A stretch of DNA of 64,000 nucleotides from Symsagittifera roscoffensis (GCF_963678635.1 NC_087064.1:70121465-70185464), one strand, 5' to 3'. Counted from the first letter of the stretch, positions 22,786-37,400 are shown. Numbers and translations are program-made. Notes: generated by a model not told the origin, from the letters alone.

Positions 22786-24424
22786 GTTTATTATCCGAAT
22801 TAAAGTGCTTAACTCGGATATTCGCAGTTCGGTGAAGGGTCACTACAGTGCAGCACTGTCGAGCCCCCCACAGGTTACTATTTTACTTTTTGTACCAAAA
22901 AGGGCTACAAAACTTGTTAACGATACCCAACAGTCGATTGTTGTTGTCGTTGAGCCCCTTCTTGTTGCTCCTTGTACTGCTTGCCGGATCGGTCTTCACC
23001 CAAGACCCTTCCGAATTGAGCGCAAATCAGCTGACCCTTCCGGATTGAGCGCAATTTATCATTAACGCGCTTAAATGCTCAAATAACCCTACAGTACAAG
23101 CCTCACAAACGGGCTACAAAACTGATCGTAACAATCCTGACTGATATAAATGCCTGGAACAACAATATATCTATCAACAACAAACGGAGGGGTTGGATCA
23201 CATCTTGTCTGGGGGGATGATTTCTACTGATTTTTTACTTTTTTACTGTTTTTGGTTTTTTCGGTTATTTTTTATGTTTTTTGTTTTTCTTGGGTACTAT
23301 ACTACTTTTTGTTTGGTTTTACTTATATCTTCAAGTGTTTTTGGTCACAAACCACTCAGGGGACGAGGGGACGGCCGATCCCCCCACCCTTCCTGGTTCG
23401 TGAATTTTCGGTCTTAACTAGGTTAAAAAACTATTCACGGCAATCCGGAAGGCCTCCGCGTTCCGAACTACCCTTCCGCCCCGGCGGTTTAGGCCTATTA
23501 AGGGCGTTATTTTGAGCAGCCGCTCGGCGCGGAGTGCTCGTTAACGGTTCTGCCGGTCATGATGTTAAAAAGAATAAAACCCAGGAGCGCCATAAAAACA
23601 TGTATGTAACATTCGCCCGGAAGATACATATCGACGGATAACAAAACTAAGTCTTAAGACGACTGGCTAGCGTCTAAACAGAGCTTTGCATGCTTTTCAC
23701 CGTCTCTACCAAGCCAGTACTTTTCGGTGGTCTTTCCAACATCGGGTCGACAAAAACGTTACTGTTCTCCAGCTTCGACCAGAACGCTCAAATTAACTTA
23801 ATTACATGCAAATAGTGAGCTCATGGCTGGGTCTCAGTATCCCCAGACCACGAGGTCACTCCTAAAAACAGGGCTACTACTTATTATATTACTATTGTTT
23901 TTGTTCAGTAGATAAAAATCATCTTCTCCATCGAAGATGGATCAACCCTTTCCCCCAACTCCTAGCACCTCATCCTTGTCAAAACTAATCCAAATATCAA
24001 TTAAATTCAAGTCAGGACATGACAGGATGCTAAAAGTTCACACGAGTCAATAAAAGTTTTCCGTCCCGAGATTCTTCCGGATTCTTGAATCCGGTGAATC
24101 AAGCCCGTTGATCTCGATTTCTTCCCAATCCGGAAGGCTGATTTCTTACCCTTCACCGTTGTTCGCAACGGCCTTGCAACTATTGTAGCAGCACAATAGT
24201 TGCAACTCGGAACGTTTTCTGCAATCTGCTGCTGTTTTTCTTATCACGATTGTCTTTGCTATCGTCAGCGCAACTAATGTTGTTGTGTTTCTTCTCTCGT
24301 TTCTTGTTAAAATGGCCGTTTCAGCATTTCTCAGAAATGTGACGTCATCATTCGAATTTTTGAAAATTTAAAATAATAGAATATTCCAGCCCTCACCGTT
24401 TGGCTAAACGTTCCAATAACGTCC
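22786..24424. other. Distal leader or LTR-side sequence of element A, no gene seen
   Basis: Mixed low-complexity and GC-richer sequence. Motifs tccggaaggc and ccttccgg recur (about 23020-23045, 23445-23475, 24065-24140), echoing the CCGGA cluster and suggesting that it still belongs to element A. I cannot place the 5' LTR boundary or a target-site duplication. Confidence 0.35.
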
Positions 24425-26307
24425 TTAGTTCTTAAAAACCACCAATCCGGAAGGCTTACTGCTAAAATTCCGATTTCTGCAGAGATTGCATTTTGGACAT
24501 TCTGGTCGAATGTCACATTGCTGGAGGCTGCACGATACAAAACGTAGAGGAACAATATGTTTGCCTAAGGGGAATGCCTTGTCTTTGTCTGATGCAAACG
24601 TTGTCGCGCCCGAAACAAGATACAAAAGCGTTAGTGTGGGACTCTGGAGAACCGTCTCCACAGCGTTTTCCGACCAAGCCCAGCCCGTGTCCTTATAGGT
24701 GGTTACTGCCATGATAGCAAAAAAGTGGCTCTAAGCTCACGCATGCACGAGCGACTAGGAAACTGCAATGCCTACACCAAGCAATCGAGCAGCACAGATT
24801 TGACTAGCATTTTGCTTGGTAAAAGAAAAAAGGGGTTTGACTCCGGCGTCTCTAATGTTTCAAGAGATATCGTATTTTAAGTTTCATTTTAGCTCGAAGA
24901 AAAAGGCACCAGCTTCAAAGCATTTGGAGAGACATTGATTAAACTTTATGCAATTTCACTGGTGACAATGGGACTATCCTTAATTTTCCAAAAGATAAAA
25001 TTGTCGCAGGTACCCGGTTGAACCAAGTAGTGTTCCTTTTGAAGTTGAAGTAATATGAAATTGGAACTTTGATATCGCCCAGGTTTACTTTCTCCGTTAT
25101 TCCCCTGCCAGTGTTGGTTTTTTTTCCACCTTGACGTTTCACGCCCATGTCATGATTGGCTCAACGGTCTTGCTGAAGTGGCGTTCCAATAAATCGAAAA
25201 TTTGTTTTCATTCAAAACCGGTAATAGACATCTTTTTGCGATAGATTGATCTTACTGGTGCTTTAAAACAGATGCGTGAAGAGCAAGACGAGCATCCAAG
25301 ATTTATTGTTTGCTGGTTTGCTCTTAAAGTCGTTGATGCGAGTCCTAAGGCCATTTGCAGAGGTTTCATGCTGCTTTCGGTATGTTTTCGATGACTTAGC
25401 CGCGAGAGTTTTGATAAAGCTCAGGAAGTGTCTGTCCGTTGCTTGGACTGGAGATTGCAACGGCAGTGATGAAGAAGATGACCGCTAGAAGACACAAAAC
25501 TGCTGAATGATGAGAAGTAAGTTCAATCCTCCTAAAGGGTAAGCTGTTGCAGTGGAGAAGTTTGGGTAAGAATTTGAGGATGAAACTACTCCATTGGACA
25601 TGGCATCAATCGTTTCCACAGCGAAATAGCCAGGTGGAATTGTAGTGCAGAAGTGGGATGTAATTTTTCCTCGGTGTGCTGCACGTGTTGTGGAATGCAC
25701 AAACATCAGAAATGAAGTGACCTCGCGCCAGCAGAACTGATGCGCCTATCTCAACATGATTCCTATACCTGCCCGAAGCAGCCGTCGATCCCACTCCCCG
25801 AGATGAGGAAATAGCGAACTGGACGTGTCGGAGTTATGTCGCTGATACGGGAAGAAAGGCCCAATCAGAAGGTGGTGAGGACGGCTTACATTATGACAGT
25901 TTGCGCTATTGCAGAGTATGGTGGCGCGGTCTGGCTGAAAATTGCCGAACCCTTTTTATGAGAACTGATTGAGAGTCAGCAAAAGATTTTTGCGCGCTTG
26001 AATACATGCTGCATTGTGCCAACGCGTCAGAGCACTCCATGCTGTTTAGACGCGACGAGACAAAAATACTTCTGGCAAAAAACATAATGAAATGCTCTGC
26101 AAAGAGTTCTTTCTTGAATGCTAAGAAATACAAGAGCACAGTGCAGATTACCATACTGTAAACTAGAAAAGGTAAAACCTGAACATCAGGTCCACCCTCG
26201 AACATAAGTTCAAACCCCAAATTAAACAGAAGCTTACGAACAACCGGGAGAGAATCTCTAAGCTTGAATAGGTTTGCACAATTCTGCACGAATTGGCTGC
26301 GTCTCAT
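24425..26307 (-). other. Unassigned minus-strand open frames, possible exons or remnant
   Basis: Several minus-strand frames lie close together: 25906-26307 (133 codons, with a hydrophobic stretch around residues 45-65), 25606-25794, 25485-25706, 25263-25460 and 24425-24712. Base composition is richer in GC than the flanks. I do not recognise a family, and I could not join the pieces by convincing splice sites. They may be exons of a small membrane protein gene transcribed away from ABCD3, or chance frames in older transposon DNA. Confidence 0.2.
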
Positions 26308-27529
26308 CTTTTATTGGCCTTAACGATTGAAATAAAGTCCGAGAACCAGCCCACGTAACTTTCGGTGCTCTAAGACAGAATCTTAGAGCACCGACACAGT
26401 CCCATGATTTGATGAATTCCGACATAGAAGGATTGCTTTTTTTATTATATAGATGTTTTCTTATGGCGTTGGTAGGGACTTTATCAACCTGTGCATGGAC
26501 CGTTGTATATCGGAAGGGTCGCTTTTAAATGACCTTTTTGTTCCGACTATTGAAAATGGCGAGGAATTTTTTTTTTACCACGAAAAATGAGGTTTTACAA
26601 ATAGTCATAGGTATGTGATATATTAATTAGCCTTTTCAGTTGTGATTCGAAAGACAAAAAATTTGAAAGCTGTTTTAAAGCTTTTGAATTTTAGTACAGT
26701 TTTGATCGAATACAGCGATCAAGTTACGTTCGTTTTATGAAAATTAATTTTTTTAAGGCTTTTAGGCTAAGAAAACTTGGTTTAACCAAATGAAGGTATT
26801 CCAAAGAATAACAAATCATTGTGCTAAAGTTTTCTTTTTTTGTTTCATTCATTTTTTGATGTCAAATGTTGTCGATTATGCCCAATTTACTTATATTTAA
26901 CACATTTGTATAGTTCTCTAATCACCACGCGCTAAAACGACACTAATTTGAAGAAAAAAACTTAGTAACGTAGTTTTTTCATGAGTGTTGTTAGAATATT
27001 CTGTGCAACTTGCACTGCAACCGGCATTTGTGTTTCTATAGAGATTTAATTGATGTTGGCTATCTTTTTCAACCGCCTGCTTTTCAGTTTCAAGGAGCAG
27101 CCGGTCCAGCACTGATATATTCAAAGCAAGTTTTTTTAAAAACTTAAGCACATTTACCGAGGAGCCTAGGGTAGGTGGTTCTGTAAAACCTAATTTTCCT
27201 TGTAACAAAAGTAGCCACTGTCGTACTCGGAACAATTAAGTTTGTTTTGATTTGATGACGTGCTGAAGGTGAGGTACTTTTTGTTAGCTTGAAATTTTTG
27301 ATCTTCTGATTATCCCCTTGAAAGGAAAGGAGATACTTCCGTCCAACGTAAATTAAAATCAATTACTGATTTTTACTTGATTGTTTTAATGATTTTAATG
27401 AAATTTTGGACTTACTTTTGTACGATGAAATTCGCTCTCATTGGCTTCACATAAGCACTCGGGTACTAAACTTTTTACCCGTAAACAACTTCGTCCACAG
27501 GATGATATCCAATTTCAAGATCTCCATTT
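26308..27529. other. Intergenic sequence, nothing assigned
   Basis: AT-rich, with long T-runs. Short frames here look like chance. No repeat family or RNA gene recognised. Confidence 0.4.
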
Positions 27530-27643
27530 TCCGCACGTTGCGCTCTGAACTGCAGCAGTCGTCTCTCTGTTGAAAACTCCAACCGACATATTTTGAACAT
27601 ATTAGCATTTTAAATATCCGTCCTATTTGAAATTTGCTTTTAG
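27530..27643 (+). promoter_or_regulatory. Candidate 5' non-coding exon of ABCD3
   Basis: A GC-richer stretch ends in ttttag followed by a strong donor gtaagt at 27644. The first coding exon has an acceptor (ttttcag, ending 28343) only six bases before the ATG, so an upstream non-coding exon is required. This is the nearest good donor. The exon's start is a guess. Confidence 0.35.
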
Positions 27644-28096
27644 GTAAGTTGTAATTTTACCAACATGTTTTTTTATTATTATTTTTTTATTTCCTTTTTT
27701 TCTCGGTTAAATAAGGTTTTTTCTTGGATTTTTTTAATTTCGTTTTTTTGTTTTTTTCTTGTTGATTAGCATGGGCCTATTTGATATCGGTTTATTGGCC
27801 TCATATTTCGTCGTTTGATGAGCGAAAAAAGTTTTTGTGTGCTGGTGTGTATTGAGAGGAATGGGTGGATAAAAACTTTTAATTAGTTTTTAAGTTTTTT
27901 TTCGGCTTTAAGGGTTTCTTTTCAGGTATTTTTGGCTTGTTTACAGCTTGGTAAGTTTTTTTCTGATTCTATTTTTACCTTCTATTGTCTTGGTGTGAGT
28001 TTTTGATATTTTTTACTTCATTTATTCGTTATGATGGATTTCGGCATTTTTGATTTTTTTCGTTCTTTTTTAAATTAGTGGCTGTTTTGTATCGTT

Positions 28097-28132
28097 TCGC
28101 AAGTGGTGCAAAGCATGGCTTCGCCTCTGTGT
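28097..28132 (+). repeat. Dispersed palindromic motif, copy 1
   Basis: Reads tcgcaagtggtgc then a near-palindrome and ttcgcctctgtgt, followed by taataaa. Member of a family found at seven places around this gene; it is the only one upstream of the coding start. Confidence 0.6.
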
Positions 28133-28349
28133 TAATAAAAGTAATGATTTATTCCTTTTTATGCTAAGTTGTAATTGTATATTAGCAATGCATACCGGTG
28201 TAATTGTTGATTTTAAACTTATTATAATAATTTCATTTAGTAGCAGCATATATGTTTAATCAAGTGGTTATTTTGAACTTACATGCGAAAAAATTAAGTG
28301 TGAAAAAAGTGTTTTGTTTTTGGAAAGTTGAATCAATTTTCAGGTTGAC

Positions 28350-28478
28350 ATGTCGGAGATAATTGGCTTAGACTTGACGCCCAGCCAAGCTGGTGTGGCG
28401 GTAACGGGAGTGACTGCTGCCATATATGTCATCTTAAACAGAGTTAACAACATGAAGCTTAAAGCCTTGCAATCGTTG
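28350..28478 (+). CDS. ABCD3: ABCD3 coding exon 1
   Basis: Encodes residues 1-43, including the first hydrophobic segment (GVAVTGVTAAIYVILN). The ATG is the only one in frame after the acceptor ending at 28343. Donor gtatag at 28479, phase 0. Confidence 0.8.
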
Positions 28479-31400
28479 GTATAGTTTTGACTACTAATGT
28501 TTTATGATAAACTGTTATAAAAAGTTTTCGTTTTTTAGTAACCAAGCCGTTGTCTGCATCTCGGATAAAGTAAGTCGTCTTGCATTTGTTTTTGATAAAA
28601 AGGCAAACTTGATTGCGTGACCTAGAAGCAAAATTATTACTTACGTTTTGAGCCGAAATAAGTTTTGTTTATCGCACGGCTTTTTTCAATAAAATTTAAC
28701 GTCTTTCAGACTTTGTTTTATTTCTGGGATCGAAATTATTAGTATCGTAACTTGGAGTTACTTTTGCGATAAGCTAGGGTATTGCAACCGTTTATAAGAC
28801 TTTTTCCCTTTATTTACAAGACTTTTTCCCTTTATTTACAAGACCCTTTTCCCTTTATTTACAAGGGTCAAGATTTACCGTTTAATTTACAAGATGGTGT
28901 ACAGTTTTATTCAATGCCATTTTTTTCTGGTACCGTTTTTTCGTTGGTCCTGTTTTTTAATTGAAGTTTCTGTAATTTGTAATTTTACTAAATGTGACTT
29001 TGAATAGCTTTTTTTTTCGTGTTTTTATTAAATGGTTTTGGCTTATGATATCGGTTTAATCATATTATATTGCGTAGTTTTGAGGGCAAAATATGTTTTT
29101 TTTTGCATCTATTTGTTTCAGTATATCAATGCTCAGAATATCAATGTTTTCGACTTTTTTCTCCTTCGCATTATTGGGCTTAAAAGGTTTCAACGTATAA
29201 TATATCGGTTTAGATGCCTTTTTTGTTGTTTAAGGAGCAAAAAGGCTTAATCCAAAGTTTTGAGGGGACTTTTAGCCTTCCTTGAGTGAAGTGTTCAATA
29301 AAATCAGTTTTTTTTTTCGGCGCAACGTGACTGTGCACAAGAATTTTCGGCGCTCTAAGTTTTGTTTCAATGCTTATTTAACGTTCGCTCCAGTTTTTAA
29401 GTTTTCTAAATATTTTGGCGAAGTTTTTTTTTCGATTTGTCGGTTCATCTTCAAGTAGTGTTTTTCATTAATTTTTCCATTGCAAGTGATGCGAGGCTCT
29501 GCTTCGCCTCTGTGTAAATTAATTAATTTTTTGTCATGTTTTTTGGGCATTCTTATGAAATTAGGGAATTTTCCGTTTTTTTTTTGTCAGTTTTGATTAT
29601 CTGATTTTCAAAAACCAGAAAAGACTCTATTCCGTTGTTTTCCAGTATTCTGTGTTTTCAAATTTTTCATTGCGTGTCTTGTGAGCTGTTTTTTGCATTG
29701 TAATCCAGTTCAAAATGTCGGTGTTAGTTGAAATTTTTGTGCGGTTAATTTGACAATGAAGAACATGTGTGCGGCGAATTTTTAGCTCAATATTTCCTCA
29801 AATTCGCAAGGGGTGTGAAGCTCCGCATTGCCTCTGCTTTAAAATACGAACCTGAGCTGAACCTAAGAAAATATTTTTAAACGCTTTATCTTTGATAAGA
29901 AAAAAAAACTAAATCTCCACCATAAAGGTTTTGTTTTATGAGGGGAGGGGTGCTGTAATCTGATGCTAGAGAGGGATATTTTTTGGTGTTGTTACAGTGA
30001 ATCCTTCATTTGCAAAGCCTTAGTTTTTGGTTTTTTTTCTCCTGGGTACGAATTTTCTGTGCAATGAGTATTGCGATGTCTGTTTAGTCAACTGGGAAAG
30101 AGAGAAAAGTAGCAGTGGATCAGAAGTTTTTCGCCAGTCTTGTCAAGCTGTACAAAGTGTGCTGCCCTGGAGTTTTTTGCAAAGAGGTGAGATGAACATT
30201 GATTGAGGTTTTAGATGTTCAATTGTGAAAACTGAATTGTCACACAGATTGGTTTCAGTTCGGTCTGACCCTCTCAGTAGCAGGCTCTCTTATAGCAAGG
30301 ACATGGCTAGACATCCTGAGCATAGATAACGCAACCAGAATTGAAAGGTCAGAGGTCAAAAGTGTTTAATAAAGTGTTGTTGGGATGTATGTGCATATGC
30401 TTATTATGAACATAGTCTGATTATATTTTGCACATTTCTCAATTATCCGTTAATCCGGCTGTGATATAGTTTCAATTGGTATGATGGTTTGAGAGTTGCT
30501 GCTGGTTTTCTGAGTTGTTTTGTGATTTCAGTGCCATCGTGGCGATGGACCAAGAACTTTTCCGAAAACACATCACATTCTTCATTACCCTTATGCCTTT
30601 CCTGGCAATCACCAACAACGTGCTAAAGGTAACATGTCCATGTTATTTTGTGAAAACAAATTATATACGTATAACTTCAATGGATGACATGAAAATAGTG
30701 AAAATATTTATCATTTGCACGCTAACAGGCTAGACCAACCTGCTAGTAATGCTTTTGAGCTGACTTATAAATTCATTTAAATTCAACTGATAACAAATAG
30801 GACAAAGTTTTTTCCAGTTTTTTAAACAATTAAATAAACAAATTTCGTTGGTTATGAGAGGAAATAATGACTGTGTTCTGTTTTGCGCCGCAGTATTCTC
30901 TCAGTTCGCTCCAACTTGCCTTCAGAGTCAGACTCACAAAGTACCTTTACGACCTCTATCTCCAGTGAGTTTCCAGTGGCCCTCCCATTTTATAGTTAGT
31001 CACTAGTGTATTTTCCAGTTATTGAAATCGTCGGTGGTTGTTACCAGAAAACTGGTGTATTACAAGATGGGAAATCTCGACGGAAGGATAGCTAATGCGG
31101 ACCAACTGCTCACTCAAGACGTGGAGAAGTTCTCACAGACCATCACAGATCTCTACTCCAACATCAGCAAACCAATCCTTGACATTGCCATCTACGCCAC
31201 GAAATTGACGAGGGTACTAGGGGCGCACACTCCATTGGCCATGATAGGTATTTTTGAGAAATATTTAGAGACATCGAATCCCAAATCATTAGCTTTCCGA
31301 GAAAATCAAAGTAAGAAAATATAACTAAGTCGCTCTTATGCATGTTTCCGATCTTGACGAAGAGCAAACAAAGCATGCAAACATCGTCACATTTTGGTAT

Positions 31401-34400
31401 TCTTAATTGAATATTGGGCAACACGCATACGAGAGTAGGCTCAAGTGGAACACGATGCAAACTACTTTTAAAAATCAAAATTGTAGCATTTGTGTACCTG
31501 TCAAGATTCAGCTGAGTTCGCGCTGGGATGATTGGCATTGCTCTTAAACACTTAGTTGACATTTTGAAGCCAAAGAATTGCATTTAAGATTCAGAAAGTT
31601 TCAAAAATTTTACTGTACAAAGTTTTGGATCTTATAGGCTCGTGTCTTAGACAAAAAAATTGCATATAATTTTTCATGATTCAATAGACGTCTAAACTGT
31701 ATCCGCATGTCATTATAATGAGTTGGTTTGTGTATTAGGCTACATGTTGTTGAGTGGGGGAGTGTTGACTAGACTGAGGAAGCCGGTGAGTAAGATGACG
31801 GTGGAGGAACAGAGACTCGAAGGAGAGTACAGATTCGTCAATTCAAGACTCATAACTTACAGGTATAGTTACTAATACGTCAATCAAGCTCCATACTATA
31901 CCCCTAGTGATTAATTAACGTTGTGACTACTCTTTTATAGGTCTTGGTGAGTTTTTTTGTTTATTTTTTCCAGGAAAAAGTCCTAAAATTTGTTCACTCT
32001 CAATTTTGAATACACTTAGATAGGTCTGGTGATTTTTCTGTTTTTTCTTTAAGGAAAAGTCTATAGTTTTCTTCACGTTCAATTGTGATCCACTATCGAA
32101 CAGCGAAAGTGTAAAGGTCATGGAGTTTAATTATCAGATTTCCCAGCAAAATAAAACTGTACTTGTTGATCCAGTTTTCTCAGTTTGTGTTAATTTCATC
32201 TAAAAAGCACCAATCATAAATCGTTCGTGAAATTCAAAGAGCGTTAAGGGTGTGTTTTTTCTTAAAAATTCTAAAGCTGATTTTTTTCATTAAATAAGTT
32301 TTTTTTGTATTTCGTTGTGTTCATTACTCTTTTCCAATTGTCAGTTGGCTATGTTTCAATGTCTTAAGATGCAGATTGAATAAGCCTCTTATCTTGAACG
32401 AATCAGTGCTAAAAAAATAGGAAAAAATTAAGAATAGAAATTTTGCTGCGAACGAACTTTGCGCAAAATAGATGAGCCGTATTCTTTGCCAACCAGCGCC
32501 AAAAAATATTACCAACGGAAGTTTTTACTGAACTGAACTGCTTGAACTAAACTTTTTCTGAAAACTTTTTCCGACCTCTTTTGTTGACCCTTGCGATTAC
32601 CAAGGGTATGGCGACCATGCACAATTTGTACCCACTAACAATTTTGTTCACATAACGGCCTAATTAGTTTGAACCGAAGTCAGAATTTCATAGTGCATAG
32701 CTGGCGTCGAGGTGACGTATCTGGCTCGTCCGACGCTGATCCAAGCGGGACCTTTAATAGCTTAGAGGTGAAGCGATTTGTTATCTGAAAAATCAGTCGC
32801 TTATTATGATTCTTGAACTTTTTCTAACCTTTAACCTTTTCATAAGCAAGGGTTTTGCAAATGGGTACTAGAATTTCTTTTCCCGTAAATAATTTTGCTA
32901 GAAAAGTCACAATTAGATATGGAAAATTCACTCATGCAATAAATAAATAGGCTCCTGCTTACTTTTTATGCAAGTAGTATGTTGCGTGCTTGATATGTAG
33001 GTAGTATATGCAAGGTCTTGTTATATGAAATTTTCTTGGCTCTGCCAGATATTTTCGGTTAATTTTCTGTCTATTTGGTGTCAGATTTAGTGTTGTTGGC
33101 TAATTACCGAAGTTTTTCTAATGATTTCTGGCCATATCATATGATTTAGCTAGCAAACGGAATAATTTGAAAGATGTATATCAAACTTTCCGACCCTCAT
33201 TTAAAAATAACTAGAAAAAAAACATTATTTTTTTAGCTTTACTGTGATGGTCAAGTCCTTTTGTAAACGGCAATTAAAGTCATGTGGTTATAAACAAGAC
33301 CTAAGACTCGATGAGCATGGTGACTTTTTTTCAGGAAAAGTTTGAAATTTGTTCAATTTGTCACGCTCAAATTTTATCTATTGCTATTTAACTTTGATTT
33401 CCTTCTTGAATAACAAAATTGTAAATGAGGAAAGAAAATATAAATAACTTTTTTCGGACTCAAGTTTGAGTTTTCGTCGTTTGTCTTTTTATTTGTTTCG
33501 AAGTTCAGTTCATTTCTTTTCTTGAAATGAAGGCAAAATCCACTATCGAAAAGCAACATTGTAAAGGCCACGAAAAACGTGATCAACGTTTCGAAAGTGA
33601 AATTTAAACTTTACTTTTTGATTCAGTTTTCTCAAATTGAGTTAATTTTATCAGAAAAAGTTGCAATCATAAATTCCTCTAGAATTTCAAAGAGCTTGAA
33701 GGGCATCTATTTTTTGCTTAGAAATTCGAAAGTGAGATTTAAAAAAAAAAAACTAGTCAGTTATTTTCTGTACTTGCGTTCATTGACTTTTTTCAAACTG
33801 TCTGTTGTCTATGTTCTCTGTATAATGTTCGATCCGTTTTTTCGTCAAGAGATTTTTCTATTGGCTTGAGTTCTTTTTAGCTTTTGTTTTATCGAGTATT
33901 GAGGTAAAAGAATAACATTTACGAAATGTTAAGTGATATCAAATTTGAGAAAAATTCTTTCTTGATTTTTGCTCAAATTGAGATATGGTTTTGTGAAGAG
34001 AGGGTTCGTGGAAATTTTTTCCTGTATGATAGGTTACGTTCTGGTTTTTGTGAAAAAGGTGAATTTTGATATTTCGACACTTTTTTTAATCTTCTCTTTG
34101 AAAACTAGTCTCCGAAATCTAAGATATATAGTTTAATTGAAAAAATAAGTTCCGGGAGTCTCTCGTGCATAAAATCTTACTCCTTAGTTTTGGCAATGAA
34201 ACCTCAAATCTTGACAAAAGTTAAATTTTCGACATGTTAATTGTTTTTTTTTGTGAAAGTTTGTTTTCTGTTTTCAAACGAATTATATTGTCGGGGGCGG
34301 TAGCGTACAACCATGTTTCAAAATTTAAATTAATTTTTGGATGAAATGTTGCTCTTTGGTCTTTTTTTAAGTCTTTATAAGCAAAGTACGCAAAACAAGG

Positions 34401-37400
34401 TGTACGAGTGTAGATAAACTATATTACACCATAAAGGGGGTTATTCAGATTCCAGTTTTGAAATCAGTCATGGGAGTACAAATTTACCTCCAGCTAAAAT
34501 GCAATTTTGTGGGATGTTATGATGTTTTGGGAGGCGGAGCAAATGTTTTGGGAGGCGGAGCAAATGTTTTGGGAGGCGGAGCAATAAGCAGAATGGTCTA
34601 AGAGCAGAATGGATCCAAGAGCAGAAAAACAGAAAAGTTTTGACTTAAGTTGATTTATACGGGCTAATTGTTAAAACAATTATTAGAATCGTCAAAAAAT
34701 ACCAAGAAAATGAATAAATTATGCATGAATTGAATAGTTTCGTTAAGTTTTTGATTGAATTTTTTTTTATAATCTTGATTAATTTACTCAAATTGTGCAT
34801 AAAATATTCGTTTCTTTGATAATTTTGACGATACTTATACTTAATTTTCCGATTAGTTTGGAAAAATTGATATTTTTTTGTTTTTCTGCTCTTTGACCCA
34901 TTCTGCTCTTAGACCATTCTGCTTATTGACTGACCCTCGATGTTTTGTTAAAAACTATACATAATACCTTCATCATTTTTCATCATTTTGTTTTTTAATT
35001 TTTATGCTGTCTAATGTTCATGTATTTCTTCAATTTTCTTGGATTTCTTTATTTTTTCAGTTGAAAATATTTGTCGTCCTATTTTTTCTTTTTCCTGTTG
35101 TGGTTTAAAAGAATATTGAAACATCACTCAATTTTTTCTACTGTCTTGCAAGCTTTGTTTTGTGAGAGTAGCTAGGCTTTCGTGCTTATGTGTCTACGGT
35201 TACGTTGACCTGGTGTGCAAATCCCGTGTCTCATTAGTATTCATTTCCAAGGTTTTTTTTATTTTGCAAGCTTCTTTTTGTGATTGTTTAAGCTTCTTCA
35301 GGTTGTGTTTACTAATTTGTGTTCAATTGTCCAGAATTATATAACCAAAGTTTGGATAAAATAAAACATGTCTCATAACGTTTTTCAACTGAGTTCATTG
35401 ACATCTTCCAAATCTATTGGAATATGCACCGAAAATTAGTTGATTTTTGTCCAAAGGTTTATAAAGAAATTGTGTCATTTTGAGCGTTCACATTTTGAGC
35501 AGACTTGACTTGTGGTGATAATTATTTGCCGTTGTAACTTGAAAAATACAAAGTATCAAGGTAGCAGACATTCTCGTTGGTCTTAATACACTGTCGAATC
35601 AAATGTATATTTTAAGCACAATTTTCTCCATCAAATAGGCTAGTTAAAAATAGAGTATATATTAAAACGTCAAATAGAACGATAGGTACAAATTGCATCT
35701 TCCAAAAATACTCATTTCAAACAAACACGTAACTTCAATCTGAATGTAACGCATAATTGGTTGGGTAACCTTTTGAAGGGGAAAATAACACAGAAGTAAA
35801 AATGCTCTCTTTTTGCATCGTGTTATTCAATTTAGTTACATGGATTGTGAAAGAATTCGTTGTTCCATCCAATGGCGTAGGATTTCCTCACATGCTTGTT
35901 TTTATTTCAGTGAAGAAATTGCATTCTACGAAGGCAGCTCTTTTGAAAAGATGACGATCGAGAAAGTGTTCAACAAATTGGTAAGAGTGTCAATCAAAAT
36001 GACTCGTTTGAACAGCTGGTAGTTCGAACTAACCTATGTAACCTTTTTATCTTCAGGTGACTCATTTGAAGAGCATGATTCTGTTTCGCTTCAGTATGGG
36101 TTATCTGGACAACATCGTCGCCAAGTGTAAATTCATTTCGAAATTACGTCGTCAGACTGATAAAAATTTTCGATCTAAAAAATAAAAAACATTTTTTTTT
36201 TCACAAAGGAAAAATTGACACATGAGCTGTTCGGAACTTTAATCATTTCAATATTTTTTGAGACCATTTGTCCTTGAGAGAAAAACCTACATGCTAGTTT
36301 TCAGCTCTCAACGGAAAACCGTTTTTACTGCGTTTGATTAAGACATACGCGTAGTTGTTGGTAATTCTCCTGGGCAGAGATATTGCCCTATTTCAATTAA
36401 GGAAAACGGATTATAATCAGACAGCTGGGAAAAGCAACGGCGTTTGTTACTTGACTCGCGGGGACTATATACGGTTTTGGCTGAGCATCGGAATCAGTTT
36501 GTTGATTGAAAAAGGCCGTTTATTTTTCTCTTTTTAAAAATTAGTTTTCTTAAAATTACAGAATCGAGCTTGGAATGTATATGACTTGTATCTGTTTAAG
36601 GAAACAATCAATTGGTTTGTTGGGGAATTAAAATTTTATTTTCGCCTTGTTGAATTTTTGGCGGACCGCATGAGGATGCTATTAGGCACACATGCAAATT
36701 GGTCAGTCCCCGGAAAACTCCAACATTAACTCAAAGGTCCTTTTGCTGGTAGGTCAGTAAAACGAATGCTGGCGGATCAGATCAGTAAACTGAAATCAAC
36801 AATTATTTGGAACCTGATCTAATGAGCCTAGCAGAGACTAGTTAAACAACCTGAGACTAGATAGTATAAGAGTAAGATTAGGATCGGTATTAGACTAAGA
36901 AGTTGCACGAATCTATCCGGCCGAAAATAAGATAGCGTGACGAGCAGACGGTGTACCCTATCCGAAATTACTCTATGAGTTACACTCCAGTCCTAACTCA
37001 TCTGGTGCGACCAGTGAGGCTCGAACTCACGACCTTAAGATTATTTAATGTAAAGTATTTAATATTAACCAATCATGATCCATCTAACTAACAACCCACT
37101 TATTTGTAAGTGCTGAAGTTACTTGTAATTTCAGCACCAGAGAGATTTGAATTTAACTTAGAAATTAGTTGGACTCTCCCGAGCACTTCAGCAGCCGCAA
37201 TAAACCAGTATACCCTAGATCTATTGAGCCTAGCAGAGACTAGTTAAACAACCTGAGACTAGATAGTATAAGAGTAAGATTAGGATCGGTATTAGACTAA
37301 GAAGTTGCACGAATCTATCCGGCCGAAAATAAGATAGCGTGACGAGCAGACGGTGTACCCTATCCGAAATTACTCTATGAGTTACACTCCAGTCCTAACT

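Larger units (their letters stand above)
28479..30087. other. ABCD3 intron 1
   Basis: Non-coding. Contains a tandem of about four 22-bp units of the type acaagactttttccctttat (28786-28890) and two copies of the dispersed palindromic motif (29481-29515 and 29804-29838). Very T-rich. Confidence 0.7.
31863..35910. other. ABCD3 intron 7
   Basis: 4 kb without a gene. Holds two members of an intronic repeat family (about 31960-32130 and 33330-33600), a 21-bp tandem repeat and a foldback element (34583-34927). Confidence 0.7.

Noticed and set aside
28097..28140. Helitron end
   Set aside because: A hairpin precedes the constant end, but no CTRR terminus or partner 5' TC end was seen; left as a possibility only in the findings.
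28537..28567. Microexon in ABCD3 intron 1 (between a ttttttag and gtaagt)
   Set aside because: At 31 nt it breaks the phase between exons 1 and 2 and gives a stop in phase 0.
37003..37044. tRNA gene
   Set aside because: Only the 3' half is present, D arm and 5' acceptor strand are missing, and it sits between LTRs twice.
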